Both the position numbers and the translations under genes were made by a program. From assembly GCA_964352215.1 (NCBI GenBank), contig CAYGRE010000019.1, forward strand, positions 1 through 64,000: a stretch of 64,000 bases of DNA. The letters run 5' to 3'. The stretch is from CAWUKT01 sp964352215. GTDB taxonomy: Bacteria > Bacteroidota > Bacteroidia > J057 > JADKCL01. Below the pieces are notes generated by a model. The model was not told the DNA's origin. It saw only the letters and a list, made by a program, of their open reading frames with translations, and did not search any database. Every line of letters begins with the position of its first letter. The stretch's first letter is position 1. Positions 41,563 through 51,018 of this stretch are shown in pieces.

Positions 41563-42939
41563 CCAGTCCTGCTCCGGCAGGGGATCGGTTTCCCGGATGT
41601 CCGAAACAAGTTTCTCTACCTGAGACTCCTGATCCGGAACCAGAGACAATAGCCGCCGCAGGAAGCGTTCAAAATTGGCATAAGCTTCCCGGTGGTAGGC
41701 CAACTCCTTCCGCCGACGCAGCAATTGCCTGAGATTGTCCAATTGGTACTCGATGACCTGCATCTCCCCCAATTCAAAACCGGCTTTGATCTGTACAATC
41801 CGAGCCCGCAACTGGGTCAGCGGATCACTGTGCTGGACATACCTGAGAATTCGCAACACTTCCCGCCAATGCCCCTGGGCCAACTCAACCTCTGCAAGGC
41901 TGGTCTGGTAGTAACTGTACCGCATCCCTTCCGGCAAACGGTCTTTGTACTTCTCAATAAATCCCGCCACTGTCCGGAATTCACCCAATTTCAAGCCAGC
42001 CGCCACCATGTTCTTGTAGGAGTAAGGAGACAATTCCCCGTTCTCAAACAACCACTCTTCCTCCAATCCTTTTTGATACAACTGGTAGACCTGCCGGGCA
42101 GCATCCTGCGCCCCCCGATTCAACTGACGGATCCAGAAATTTACCGAGACCAGGTACAAAGCCCTGAGATCTTGCTTGCTCAGCAGATCACCGTATTTCT
42201 CCAAAAGAAGTAACTGCTCCTCAAACGCCAGTTGCGAGTCCTCCTCAGTCAGGATCCGGTAAGTAGCATAATAAATCCTCACCAAGGGGGCATCTTCAAA
42301 GCCCCCCTTCTCCACCCTCCCCAAGATCTCAGAGATAAAGTCAAGTTCATAATCGGCTTTGAAAATATTGCGCTGGCTGAGCATGGTACAGGCATACTTC
42401 AGTTTTTGCAGCACAAACCACTTGTCTACCTCATCGGAAACCTCCTGTAACCCAGCTCGAAAAGATCTACCACCAATCGCGTGACTCTTGTAATCCAGTT
42501 CAGATCGCCGAATGGTATGGAGGATACGATCCGCCCCCAAATGCTTTGCGCTTTCGATCTGCCGGGACACCTTCCGCAGCCGTGAATTCGCCAGGTCTTC
42601 AAGATGATGGTCGAGATAAGACTCCGCGAGCAGAAGGCCCTGGGCAGATGGATCCTGGTCGAGTTTCCGGAGAATGAGAAATGACTCGGTGGCACGCAGG
42701 AAATAATTGAGCAAATGCCTGAAATCGGCCTGGTGAAAAGGCATGCCAGGGTAAATCACACGCCAAACCTCTTGCTTCTCCGGCACTTCATTCCGGCCAG
42801 CCAGTTCCCTGAAGTAAGAGAACAATTGCCTCACATCTTCCCGCTGGTTGTGGTAAGGACTGGCCAAAAACACCTCCAAGCGCTTGAGTTCGGCCCCGGA
42901 AAGGGCCGAAAATACAATCCATCCTCTTGACGACTCCAT
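41536..42939 (-). CDS. Helical solenoid protein, unknown function
   Basis: 467 residues of almost all-helical, TPR-like composition (for example KNMVAAGLKLGEFRTVAGFI and RYSYYQTSLAEVELAQGHWR), with no signal peptide. The N-terminal part (about 1-120) contains GWIVFSALSGAELKRLEVFL and PFHQADFRHLLNYFLRATES. The fold and length resemble the + strand protein at 29500-31008, suggesting a shared lineage-specific family. The C-terminus overlaps the convergent gene by 27 nt. It may be a scaffold; no partner is visible. Confidence 0.6.
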   Translation of the reverse strand: MESSRGWIVFSALSGAELKRLEVFLASPYHNQREDVRQLFSYFRELAGRNEVPEKQEVWRVIYPGMPFHQADFRHLLNYFLRATESFLILRKLDQDPSAQGLLLAESYLDHHLEDLANSRLRKVSRQIESAKHLGADRILHTIRRSELDYKSHAIGGRSFRAGLQEVSDEVDKWFVLQKLKYACTMLSQRNIFKADYELDFISEILGRVEKGGFEDAPLVRIYYATYRILTEEDSQLAFEEQLLLLEKYGDLLSKQDLRALYLVSVNFWIRQLNRGAQDAARQVYQLYQKGLEEEWLFENGELSPYSYKNMVAAGLKLGEFRTVAGFIEKYKDRLPEGMRYSYYQTSLAEVELAQGHWREVLRILRYVQHSDPLTQLRARIVQIKAGFELGEMQVIEYQLDNLRQLLRRRKELAYHREAYANFERFLRRLLSLVPDQESQVEKLVSDIRETDPLPEQDWLLLKVRQP

Positions 42940-43127
42940 AATTCTGCTTTCGATTATCTACCCTTAAATTAACCTATTAATCCCTATATAGGCCAATCCC
43001 GCCCGAATGGCTTTCGATTAATTGCATATTTTAACCTTTAGGAATGCTTCTCCCCTGTCCATATTGCAGCATACAATAGTACCTCGACACCGTCGTCACC
43101 GTATATTGGTTTCATTTAACAGTCCCC

Positions 43128-46091
43128 ATGTCACGTCTAATACTCAATATTCTGTTCTTGCTTGCTTTTGGAGGAACCACCTTCGGGCAAAACTGGATGC
43201 TGGCCCACGAACCAGCCAATTCATCCGGAGGAGGCTCTTTCTCAACCATCCGCCCCCTCGACGGAGGTGGATACATAGCAGGTGGATACATAAATATCGC
43301 AGGGCCTGTCAATTGGAAAAAGCCCTATATGGCCCGCATCGATGACTTTGGAAATATCCAATGGGAAAGAAGCTATGATTATATGGGAGAGGGGGCATTT
43401 GCTCCAACCAATCCCTACAACACATCCTTTTCCGATGTGCTTCCTTCATCAGATGGTGGTTTCTTTGGGTACTATCCCACCTATACTTCCGGCTATCCCA
43501 GCTTTGTCCTGAAGACAGATGCATTTGGAGACACCCTCTGGGTAAAAACATTTACCAAACGTCTTGGCAACCTGGACATTTCCATGGTCCCCCAGCCAGA
43601 TGGCGGCCTCATCATGAAGACTGAGGTTTACAATGCCCCAAGTGGCCCAGGTCACAAACTCAATATGATCCGCCTGGACAGCCTCGGAAACACCGTATTC
43701 GACACCGTTTACACCAATTGGGATACCATTTTCAATGGCTCAGCGATGATCCTCAAACCTGCCCCCGATGGCAATCTTTTCCTCTGCGGAACCAAATACG
43801 GTTGGGGAATCCCATTTTTGACCAAATGGGACACCAATGGAAACCTGCTATGGGAAAAAGAATTCCCCGACCTGCTCAACGGTGTACAACAGATCAGCCC
43901 GATCGCAATGGCCGTAACCCCGGATAGCGGTGTCGTGATGGGATTCTACCAATATTTTACCCAACCCAACGTCGACCACTATCTCAGTCTCTACAAATTA
44001 GATCAAAATGGAGACTCGGTCTGGTATACCCTTCACGACAGCATTTACAGCAATTACGCCAGTTTCAAGGATCTAGATGTCGCCGACAATGGCGATGTCC
44101 TTACCCTGATGATCAAAGACTTCACTTTAGGTGGTGAAAAAAGCCGCGTAGTTCGCCACGACGACGCCGGCAACTTCATCTATGAAAAGTCAGTTTCCGG
44201 ATTGCCGGGTTCTGAATGGTGGTTTGAAAATGTACGGGAAGCCCAGGATGGGGGAATGGTCCTCTGCGGCAGCCTCAACAATCACGAAACTCTTTTTGCG
44301 GTACACCTCGACTCTCTTGCCGAAAACAATTTCAATATTATCCTCGGCAAGGCCTATATGGATTCCATCCCCGATTGCCTGCAACAATCCACGGAGCGGG
44401 ACCTGTCCAACTGGATGGTCCGCATGGAACCAGGACCGGTCTATACCCTGACCGACTCCAACGGTAATTATGCACTCCTCGCCGATTCCGGCGACCATTG
44501 GATCAGCATCGTTCCCCCCTCCAATACCTGGGCCAACCTCTGGCACCAAAACTGCCCCACCAATCCCGATTCTCATTTTGTCAGTTTCGTCAATGTTACC
44601 AACCCTGATACCGCCAACAACATCGACTTTGCCATGGAGCCGGATGTCTACTGCCCCCTCCTTCAAGTAGATATCGTCGCCCCATTTCTCCGCAGATGCT
44701 CCACCTCAGTCTATTATGTCAATTACTGCAACTATGGAACCATGGCCGCAGACAGTGCTTACATCGAAGTCACCTTCGATACCAGCCTGACATTTTCATC
44801 TGCCACCATTCCATTTGTGCCGCTTGCAGGCAATGCCTACCGCTTCGATGTGGGAAGCATCCCGGTTGGCGACTGCGGCAACTTTCAGATCACCGTCAAT
44901 GTCGCTTGTGACACCACCAATCCAGGGCGCACCCATTGTGCCATGGCACATATCTTCCCGGATTCATTCTGTGTACCTTTCGACACAGCCTGGTCAGGCG
45001 CCAGCCTCATGGTAGAAGGAGAATGCACCTCCAGTGACAGCATGGAGTTTACCATCCGAAACAATGGCACCGCAGCCATGACCACCTACTCCGGCGTATG
45101 GGTTGTAGAAGACGACATCCTCCGCCTCCATGACAGTATCAGATTGGGGCCTGGTGCAGATACCCTCCTCAGATTCAACGGAAACGGCTCCACCTGGGCC
45201 TGCCTGGTAGACCAGGTTCCTAATCACCCCGGCCAAAGCATTCCAAGGGTCATCTTTGAAGGATGTGGCACCAATGCCCAAGGCCTGATCAGCACTGGTT
45301 TCGCTACCCAATTCGCCGAAGACGACCTGAATCCCTGGCTCTCCATCCATTGCATGGAGGACATCGCCTCATTAGACCCGAATGACAAGCGGGGATTCCC
45401 ATCCGGCCGTGGCCAGACCAATGAAGTCCTGGCCAGTGATGAGATGGAGTATATCATCCGGTTCCAAAACACCGGAAATGACACCGCCTTCCGGGTCGTG
45501 GTACGTGACCGCATCCCAGCAACCCTGGATGTCAGCACCTTTGTGCCTGGCCCCTCCAGCCACCCCTATACTCTCCGAATCATTGATGGGGATATGCTGG
45601 AATGGACCTTCTTCCCGATTCTCCTCCCCGACTCAGCCACCAATGAAGCAGGCAGCCAGGGATTCCTCAGCTTTTCCATGCATCAAACTGCCGGGAACAC
45701 TACCGGCACCCGATTGGAAAATGCAGCAGCCATCTATTTTGATTTCAATTCCCCCGTGGTTACGGATACGGCCTGGCACACCATCGGCGAAGGCCTGCAA
45801 GCCATCGTTGCCATAGATGAATCAGAAGACGAAACCGATCCGATCCAGGTACGCGCCTATCCAAACCCATTTCAGCAACAGGTGACTTTCGATCTCGGAG
45901 AATACCAACCCAAAGCCCTCCGCTTCGAAATGTATGACCTCCAGGGAAGAATGGTACAGCAGATTCACCTCCGATCAAGAAACAAATTCACCGTACAAAG
46001 GGAAGGACTCATCCAAGGCACCTATCCCTTCCGCCTGACCGATGGTGAAACCCTGATCAAAACCGGAAAGTTGGTGATCTTAGCACCGTAA
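43128..46091 (+). CDS. Large secreted protein with T9SS sorting domain
   Basis: 987 residues. A signal peptide (MSRLILNILFLLAFGGTTFG) precedes a beta-rich N-terminal half resembling a beta-propeller with repeated strands (GGYIAGGYINIAGP; PDGGLIMKTEVYN). A region near 500-720 looks like Ig-like or fibronectin-like folds. Residues about 745-890 (LDPNDKRGFPSGRGQTNEVL to DFNSPVVTDTAW) match a domain common in T9SS cargo (now DUF7619). The last 80 residues (AYPNPFQQQVTFDL to KTGKLVIL) are a type A T9SS sorting domain. It is probably a cell-surface or released protein, substrate unknown. Confidence 0.82.
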   Translation: MSRLILNILFLLAFGGTTFGQNWMLAHEPANSSGGGSFSTIRPLDGGGYIAGGYINIAGPVNWKKPYMARIDDFGNIQWERSYDYMGEGAFAPTNPYNTSFSDVLPSSDGGFFGYYPTYTSGYPSFVLKTDAFGDTLWVKTFTKRLGNLDISMVPQPDGGLIMKTEVYNAPSGPGHKLNMIRLDSLGNTVFDTVYTNWDTIFNGSAMILKPAPDGNLFLCGTKYGWGIPFLTKWDTNGNLLWEKEFPDLLNGVQQISPIAMAVTPDSGVVMGFYQYFTQPNVDHYLSLYKLDQNGDSVWYTLHDSIYSNYASFKDLDVADNGDVLTLMIKDFTLGGEKSRVVRHDDAGNFIYEKSVSGLPGSEWWFENVREAQDGGMVLCGSLNNHETLFAVHLDSLAENNFNIILGKAYMDSIPDCLQQSTERDLSNWMVRMEPGPVYTLTDSNGNYALLADSGDHWISIVPPSNTWANLWHQNCPTNPDSHFVSFVNVTNPDTANNIDFAMEPDVYCPLLQVDIVAPFLRRCSTSVYYVNYCNYGTMAADSAYIEVTFDTSLTFSSATIPFVPLAGNAYRFDVGSIPVGDCGNFQITVNVACDTTNPGRTHCAMAHIFPDSFCVPFDTAWSGASLMVEGECTSSDSMEFTIRNNGTAAMTTYSGVWVVEDDILRLHDSIRLGPGADTLLRFNGNGSTWACLVDQVPNHPGQSIPRVIFEGCGTNAQGLISTGFATQFAEDDLNPWLSIHCMEDIASLDPNDKRGFPSGRGQTNEVLASDEMEYIIRFQNTGNDTAFRVVVRDRIPATLDVSTFVPGPSSHPYTLRIIDGDMLEWTFFPILLPDSATNEAGSQGFLSFSMHQTAGNTTGTRLENAAAIYFDFNSPVVTDTAWHTIGEGLQAIVAIDESEDETDPIQVRAYPNPFQQQVTFDLGEYQPKALRFEMYDLQGRMVQQIHLRSRNKFTVQREGLIQGTYPFRLTDGETLIKTGKLVILAP

Positions 46092-46093
46092 GG

Positions 46094-46135
46094 AATAATT
46101 AAAGGCCGCTCTCCATTGAGCGGCCTTTAATTATT
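46094..46135. terminator. Strong bidirectional terminator
   Basis: Perfect 18-bp arms (46094-46111 and 46118-46135; core AAAGGCCGCTC / GAGCGGCCTTT) with a six-nt loop and A/T-rich ends that act as T runs on both strands. It separates the T9SS gene from the convergent lipoprotein gene. Confidence 0.88.
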
Positions 46136-46188
46136 CAGAGTCTTTGCTTAAAAAAAAGAAAATCCAATTGCAGTTCCCAAAAGAGAAT

Positions 46189-46626
46189 TCAACTGCATTT
46201 CGATTCTAAAAGTTGGATAGAAGTTGCTTTACTACTTCCACTCTTTCCATGCATAATTTCGATAAACTCCGCGACCTCTATTTTCCCAGAAAAGCGCAAA
46301 TACAACACATCTTCAACCTTTGAGACCTCGTTTGCAACCTGAACCTTCAAAACCGTCTCACCTAAATTCCATTCTACGGGCAACTCTCCTTTAAGATGAT
46401 CAATTTTACTGGTCGTCTTTGAAGAAAACCACGCTTTATGATCGATTTGCCTGGCCAGATTATCGAGAGAAATGGGTGGACTTACTTCATTTGAAAAATA
46501 TGTGCAGATCGATAGGGAAGTTCCTTCAGTCGTTCCGTCTTTGCCATTAGACTTCATACAGGAAAAAGTTAACAGCCCTATTAAGAAAAGGACAAGGGCC
46601 GGAATGGATTGTCGGTAATGAATCAT
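46189..46626 (-). CDS. Lipoprotein following the eCIS-cargo-like gene
   Basis: 145 residues with a lipoprotein signal (ALVLFLIGLLTFSCMK; acylated Cys at about residue 23). The mature part has a Ser/Thr/Lys-rich start and a beta-rich remainder, ending LLESKCS. Its ATG overlaps the stop of the upstream gene at 46623-46626 (ATGA), so the two are translated together. Its role is unknown; it could be an immunity or accessory lipoprotein of the paired cargo-like protein, which is inference from the pairing only. Confidence 0.6.
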   Translation of the reverse strand: MIHYRQSIPALVLFLIGLLTFSCMKSNGKDGTTEGTSLSICTYFSNEVSPPISLDNLARQIDHKAWFSSKTTSKIDHLKGELPVEWNLGETVLKVQVANEVSKVEDVLYLRFSGKIEVAEFIEIMHGKSGSSKATSIQLLESKCS

Positions 46627-47435
46627 TTGATATTGCTGAATTTAGTCTTTTTCGTCGGACTTGGTCCGGGGAGAAGGGGACCGCAACAGTCCCATGATGC
46701 AGTTAAGTTATGGGGAATTGAACCAGTCCCGCCTGTTAGTTTCGGATCAACGATGGTAGACCTTAAACTTTGAGCTTGTGTTTTAGGATTGTTCGCAATC
46801 ATGTGAGCAGGAAGCACCACATTTGGAAAGAACTCCGCATTGGCTACTATCGCAATGGATCCCCTTGTCAATTCTCCCATATTGGGATCAGTATAAGTAT
46901 CAGCATTGTGAGGGGAGTTAGTGTCCCCAACATAGACCTTCCCTGCCCTTACCCCCCAAGCCTCCCAGAATGGAAATGTTCCTATACCTGGTACAGGAGA
47001 ATTGGTCCCATCACAGTTCTCCCTTGAATAATTTGCGTCTACCTTCTGAACAATATATCCATTCGTACTTGCATCAGCATTGTCGACACTGAAACGAACT
47101 TGCCAGCTATACTCTCCACAGTACCCCGCTGAAGGAGGAGCCAATTGGGTTTTCTTCACAGTTTTTGTGCCTTTTCCAGCAGCCACAGGGGAAGGAGTTG
47201 AAGAACCTGGACCACTTGATCCTTTGACGCTTGGAGACGATCCAATAACAGACCCCTTTTGCGACCAGACCGGGGATTGTTTTCCAATTTCTCCGCTAAT
47301 CGACCCAAACCTGGATTTTTCAAACTCCTCATTTACTCCACATTCACTACACCCCTTAGAAGATTTATTGTTCTTCCCAGAATGTTGGGTAGCCAAAGGG
47401 CTTGTCTTTTTTAAAGTGTTATTGACCAAAACCAT
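46623..47435 (-). CDS. eCIS cargo-like protein
   Basis: 270 residues from the ATG at 47435. The N-terminal 100 residues are polar, low complexity, rich in Gly, Ser and Lys, with a Cys-x2-Cys (GCSECG). The C-terminal 165 residues are a globular domain with segments AGYCGEYSWQVRFSVDNA, NGYIVQKVDANYSRENC, FPFWEAWGVRAGKVYVG, SPHNADTYTD and NLTASWDCCGP. I recall this pattern at the C-terminus of DUF4157-type proteins associated with extracellular contractile injection systems. No injection-system structural genes lie in the window, so the protein may be an orphan cargo. The function of the domain is unknown. Confidence 0.6.
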   Translation of the reverse strand: MVLVNNTLKKTSPLATQHSGKNNKSSKGCSECGVNEEFEKSRFGSISGEIGKQSPVWSQKGSVIGSSPSVKGSSGPGSSTPSPVAAGKGTKTVKKTQLAPPSAGYCGEYSWQVRFSVDNADASTNGYIVQKVDANYSRENCDGTNSPVPGIGTFPFWEAWGVRAGKVYVGDTNSPHNADTYTDPNMGELTRGSIAIVANAEFFPNVVLPAHMIANNPKTQAQSLRSTIVDPKLTGGTGSIPHNLTASWDCCGPLLPGPSPTKKTKFSNIK

Positions 47436-47480
47436 TAATTCAATATACAAAAATCAAATTAATTGGTCGAATATCTCCGG

Positions 47481-47511
47481 CTGAAGCCCTAACGTTTTTT
47501 TTATAACTTTG
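47481..47511 (+). promoter_or_regulatory. Promoter of yebC
   Basis: CTG (47481-47483), 20 nt, then TAACTTTG (47504-47511), a Bacteroidota -33/-7 pair with one mismatch at -33. It leaves a 25-nt leader before the ATG at 47537. Confidence 0.6.
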
Positions 47512-47536
47512 TCACTTCCAAAAAGTCAATAAAGAC

Positions 47537-48289
47537 ATGGCAGGACATAGTAAATGGGCGAACATCAAGCACCGCAAAGGAGCCCAGGACAAGAGGAGAT
47601 CTAAAATCTTCACCAAACTTCTGAAAGAAGTATCTGTAGCGACCAAAGAAGGTGGGCCAGACCCGGAAATGAACCCCCGTCTGCGGCTGGCGATCACCAA
47701 AGCAAAGAAGGCCTCGATCCCCAAGGATACCATCACCCGAGCCGTCAACAAGGGTTCGGGGGCGGATGGGACCAGTTACGAGGAAGTGACTTATGAAGGT
47801 TATGCCGCCAATGGGGTCGCCGTTTTTGTAGAAGCACTGACCGATAATATCAACCGGACCGTCTCCAATGTACGCCTGTACTTCTCAAAGGGAGGAGGCT
47901 CCATGGGAAAAAATGGATCGGTCGGCTTCATGTTTGAGCGCAAAGGGATATTTACCCTGACCAGAGAGGGCCTTCCTCTGAAAGGTGACGCACTCCAACT
48001 CGAATTGATCGAAGGAGGCGCGGAAGAAATCGAAATCGAAGACGATGTCATCGTAGTGACCTGCCAGATTGAGGACTATGGGACTTTGAATGCCAAGCTC
48101 GAAGAACTCAATATTGAGGATTACGATTCGACCCTGGCACGTATTCCCACCACTACCGTTGACCTGGACGTAGCTTCTGCTGAGAAAGTCCTCAAATTGA
48201 TCGACACCCTCGAAGATGACGACGACGTCCAGGAAGTATTCCACAACCTGGAGATGACAGACGAGCTGATGGCAGCCCTGTCTGAATAA
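47537..48289 (+). CDS. YebC/PmpR-family protein
   Basis: 250 residues, the usual length. The N-terminal signature MAGHSKWANIKHRKGAQD and the three-domain layout are intact: a helical first domain (to about 80), then beta/alpha domains with YEGYAANGVAVFVEALTDN and KGGGSMGKNGSVGFMFERKG. These proteins act in translation, relieving ribosome stalling at some sites, or as transcription regulators. The acidic C-terminus ends TDELMAALSE. It lies 22 nt before the carboxylase gene, so a common transcript is likely. Confidence 0.93.
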   Translation: MAGHSKWANIKHRKGAQDKRRSKIFTKLLKEVSVATKEGGPDPEMNPRLRLAITKAKKASIPKDTITRAVNKGSGADGTSYEEVTYEGYAANGVAVFVEALTDNINRTVSNVRLYFSKGGGSMGKNGSVGFMFERKGIFTLTREGLPLKGDALQLELIEGGAEEIEIEDDVIVVTCQIEDYGTLNAKLEELNIEDYDSTLARIPTTTVDLDVASAEKVLKLIDTLEDDDDVQEVFHNLEMTDELMAALSE

Positions 48290-48311
48290 AAATTACCCCA
48301 ACCCCCACTCA

Positions 48312-49859
48312 ATGCACCAAGACGCATTTCAAGATTTGGCTGACAAGAACGCGGCTGCCCTCCTCGGCGGCGGCGAAGCCCGCATCGAATCCCAACATAA
48401 AAAGGGGAAACTCACCGCCAGGGAACGCCTCTCCTTGCTGATGGACCCAGGAACTTTCGAAGAGATCGGGAAATTTGTCCAGCACCGAAGCCACGAGTTT
48501 GGCCTGGAGAAACAGAAATTTCTCGGTGACGGGGTGGTAGCCGGGTATGGAAAAATAAACGGCCGGCTCACCTATGTGTTCAGCCAGGACTTTACCGTTT
48601 TTGGTGGATCATTGTCTGAGGCCCATGCGGAAAAGATCGTACGGGTCATGGATCTGGCCATGAAGAACGGGGCACCCGTGATCGGATTGAACGACTCAGG
48701 TGGCGCCAGAATCCAGGAGGGTGTGGTCTCTCTGGGGGGATACGCAGACATTTTTTACAAGAATACGTTGGCCAGTGGGGTTGTTCCTCAAATCTCAGCG
48801 ATCATGGGCCCTTGTGCAGGAGGAGCGGTATACAGCCCCGCCATCACCGACTTCATCATGATGGTTGAGAACACCTCCTACATGTTCGTCACCGGTCCCA
48901 ATGTGGTCAAGACCGTCACCCATGAAGAAGTGACTTCCGAGGAACTGGGGGGTGCGATGGCCCATGCCAGCAAAAGCGGCGTGACCCATTTCACCTATGC
49001 CAACGAAGTCGCCTGTGTGCAGGGGATCAAGCAATTGCTCAGCTACCTCCCACAAAACTGTGAGGAAGACGCGCCAAGACTGGCTTACGAAGGTCCATTG
49101 GACACTCCTATCCCGGCACTCAACGAGATCATACCGGAAAATCCCAACCAACCTTATGACATCAAAGAAGTAATTGATCTTGTCTGCGACAAGAACAGCT
49201 TTATGGAAGTCCACAAAGAGTATGCGGGCAATATTGTGGTTGGATTCGGAAGATTGGCCGGACGCAGCATCGGCATCGTCGCCAACCAACCCGCCGTACT
49301 GGCAGGTGTACTCGACATCAATGCCTCCAGAAAAGGTGCCCGTTTTGTCCGGTTCTGTGATGCCTTCAACATCCCCTTGCTGGTATTGGAAGATGTACCC
49401 GGCTTCCTCCCCGGCACCGACCAGGAATGGAATGCCATCATCACCAATGGCGCCAAACTCCTCTACGCCTTTTGTGAAGCAACCGTTCCACGCATCACCG
49501 TCATTACCCGCAAGGCTTATGGCGGCGCCTATGACGTGATGAACTCCAAGCACATCGGTGCGGACATGAATTACTCATGGCCGATGGCGGAAATTGCCGT
49601 GATGGGTGCCAAGGGTGCTGCCGAGATTATTTTCAGGAAGGAAATCAAGGCCTCCGACGATCCAAAGGCAAAATTGGATGAAAAAGTAGAAGATTATACC
49701 CGTATATTTGCCAATCCATACCGTGCCGCCAGCCGGGGATATGTTGATGAGGTTATCATGCCTGAAAACACCCGGACCAAACTGATAAGGGCATTTGAAA
49801 TGGCGGAAAACAAAGCTGAAAAATTACCCCGCAAGAAGCACGGAAATATCCCCCTTTAA
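48312..49859 (+). CDS. Acyl-CoA carboxylase beta subunit (propionyl-CoA type)
   Basis: 515 residues, typical of a propionyl-CoA carboxylase beta chain or related carboxyltransferase. It moves the carboxyl group from biotin to an acyl-CoA, commonly propionyl- or methylmalonyl-CoA. Key segments are GKLTARERLSLLMDPGTFEE near 35, SGGARIQEGVVSLGGYADIF near 125, GPCAGGAVYSPA near 160 and FCDAFNIPLLVLEDVPGFLP near 345. The C-terminus ends KKHGNIPL, normal for the family. Only the beta chain is present; alpha and biotin carrier subunits must be elsewhere. It is 22 nt after yebC. Confidence 0.92.
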   Translation: MHQDAFQDLADKNAAALLGGGEARIESQHKKGKLTARERLSLLMDPGTFEEIGKFVQHRSHEFGLEKQKFLGDGVVAGYGKINGRLTYVFSQDFTVFGGSLSEAHAEKIVRVMDLAMKNGAPVIGLNDSGGARIQEGVVSLGGYADIFYKNTLASGVVPQISAIMGPCAGGAVYSPAITDFIMMVENTSYMFVTGPNVVKTVTHEEVTSEELGGAMAHASKSGVTHFTYANEVACVQGIKQLLSYLPQNCEEDAPRLAYEGPLDTPIPALNEIIPENPNQPYDIKEVIDLVCDKNSFMEVHKEYAGNIVVGFGRLAGRSIGIVANQPAVLAGVLDINASRKGARFVRFCDAFNIPLLVLEDVPGFLPGTDQEWNAIITNGAKLLYAFCEATVPRITVITRKAYGGAYDVMNSKHIGADMNYSWPMAEIAVMGAKGAAEIIFRKEIKASDDPKAKLDEKVEDYTRIFANPYRAASRGYVDEVIMPENTRTKLIRAFEMAENKAEKLPRKKHGNIPL

Positions 49860-49936
49860 CGCAACGCTCTAATTCACAGTCCTGGCATTTTCCCTCTAAT
49901 TAATTGAATCATTAATCCCAAGCCATTTGATCTACC

Positions 49937-50995
49937 ATGAGTGAAGCTTTTTTGTACGAATATCTTAACAATCCCTCTCCTACAGGTTTTGAGGCCAGTG
50001 GGCAGAAGATATGGATGAAATTTCTTGAACCCTTTGTGGATGAATTCATCACCGATGTTTATGGCTCGGTGGTGGGTGTGATCAATCCGGGATGTGATTA
50101 CAAAGTTGTGCTGGAAGCCCATGCCGACGAAATCTCCTGGTTTGTGAACTACATCAACTCTGATGGCTTCATTTACCTCAAGCGGAATGGCGGCAGCGAC
50201 CACATGATTGCACCGGCCAAACGCGTCAATATATTTTCCGACAAAGGGATCGTCAAAGGCGTATTTGGTTGGCCGGCCATCCATACCCGCAAGAATGGCA
50301 AGGAGGAAACCCCAAAGCTTTCCAATATCTTCATTGATGTCGGTGCCAGGAATGACAAAGAAGTCCGGGCCATGGGCATCCATCCGGGAACCGTGATCAC
50401 CTTTGAAGACGAGTTGACCGAGATCAACAAGAAATTCTATTGTGGCCGCGCCCTGGACAACCGGATTGGTGGATATATGATCGCCGAGCTGGGCCGGAGA
50501 ATCCACGAAGAAGGATGGAGACCGGATTATACCCTGTACCTGGTCAATTCAGTGCAGGAGGAAGTCGGGCTTCGCGGTGCGGAAATGATCTCCCGCCGTT
50601 TGGCACCGGACGTGGCCATCATCACCGATGTGACCCATGACACCACCACCCCGATGATTGACAAAGCAGAGCAGGGTGATATCCGCTGTGGACGTGGTCC
50701 TGTCCTCACCATCGGCCCATCCGTCCACAATGTGCTCCACAAGTTCATGGTCGACGTGTGCAAAAAAGAGAAAATCCTCTTCCAATACGATGCAGCCTCC
50801 CGCTCTACCGGCACCGACACCGATGCCTTTGCTTACAGTGCAACCGGAGTCCCATCTGCCCTGATCTCCGTGGCCCTGCGCTATATGCATACCACGGTTG
50901 AGATGTGCCAAAAGGAAGACATTGAGGCCTGCATTGCCCTCATGACCGCCACCATCAAGAAATTGAAAAAGGGACAGAAATTCAGCTATTTCTAA
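49937..50995 (+). CDS. M42-family metallopeptidase
   Basis: 352 residues, M42 family (tetrahedral aminopeptidases). Metal-binding positions are present: EAHADEISWFV near 57, CGRALDNRIGGYMI near 170, the Glu pair in SVQEEVGLRGA near 205, ITDVTHDT near 230, and the last His in RYMHTTVEMC near 315. These form the usual two-metal site. It cuts N-terminal residues from short peptides in the cytoplasm; no signal peptide is present. It lies 77 nt after the carboxylase gene, and a separate promoter is possible. Confidence 0.9.
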   Translation: MSEAFLYEYLNNPSPTGFEASGQKIWMKFLEPFVDEFITDVYGSVVGVINPGCDYKVVLEAHADEISWFVNYINSDGFIYLKRNGGSDHMIAPAKRVNIFSDKGIVKGVFGWPAIHTRKNGKEETPKLSNIFIDVGARNDKEVRAMGIHPGTVITFEDELTEINKKFYCGRALDNRIGGYMIAELGRRIHEEGWRPDYTLYLVNSVQEEVGLRGAEMISRRLAPDVAIITDVTHDTTTPMIDKAEQGDIRCGRGPVLTIGPSVHNVLHKFMVDVCKKEKILFQYDAASRSTGTDTDAFAYSATGVPSALISVALRYMHTTVEMCQKEDIEACIALMTATIKKLKKGQKFSYF

Positions 50996-51018
50996 ACCTG
51001 TCAGCTACTTCTGAATCT

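Noticed and set aside
48795..49553. Open frame of 252 codons on the minus strand across the carboxylase beta subunit
   Set aside because: Antisense to a well conserved gene, with composition typical of a shadow frame.
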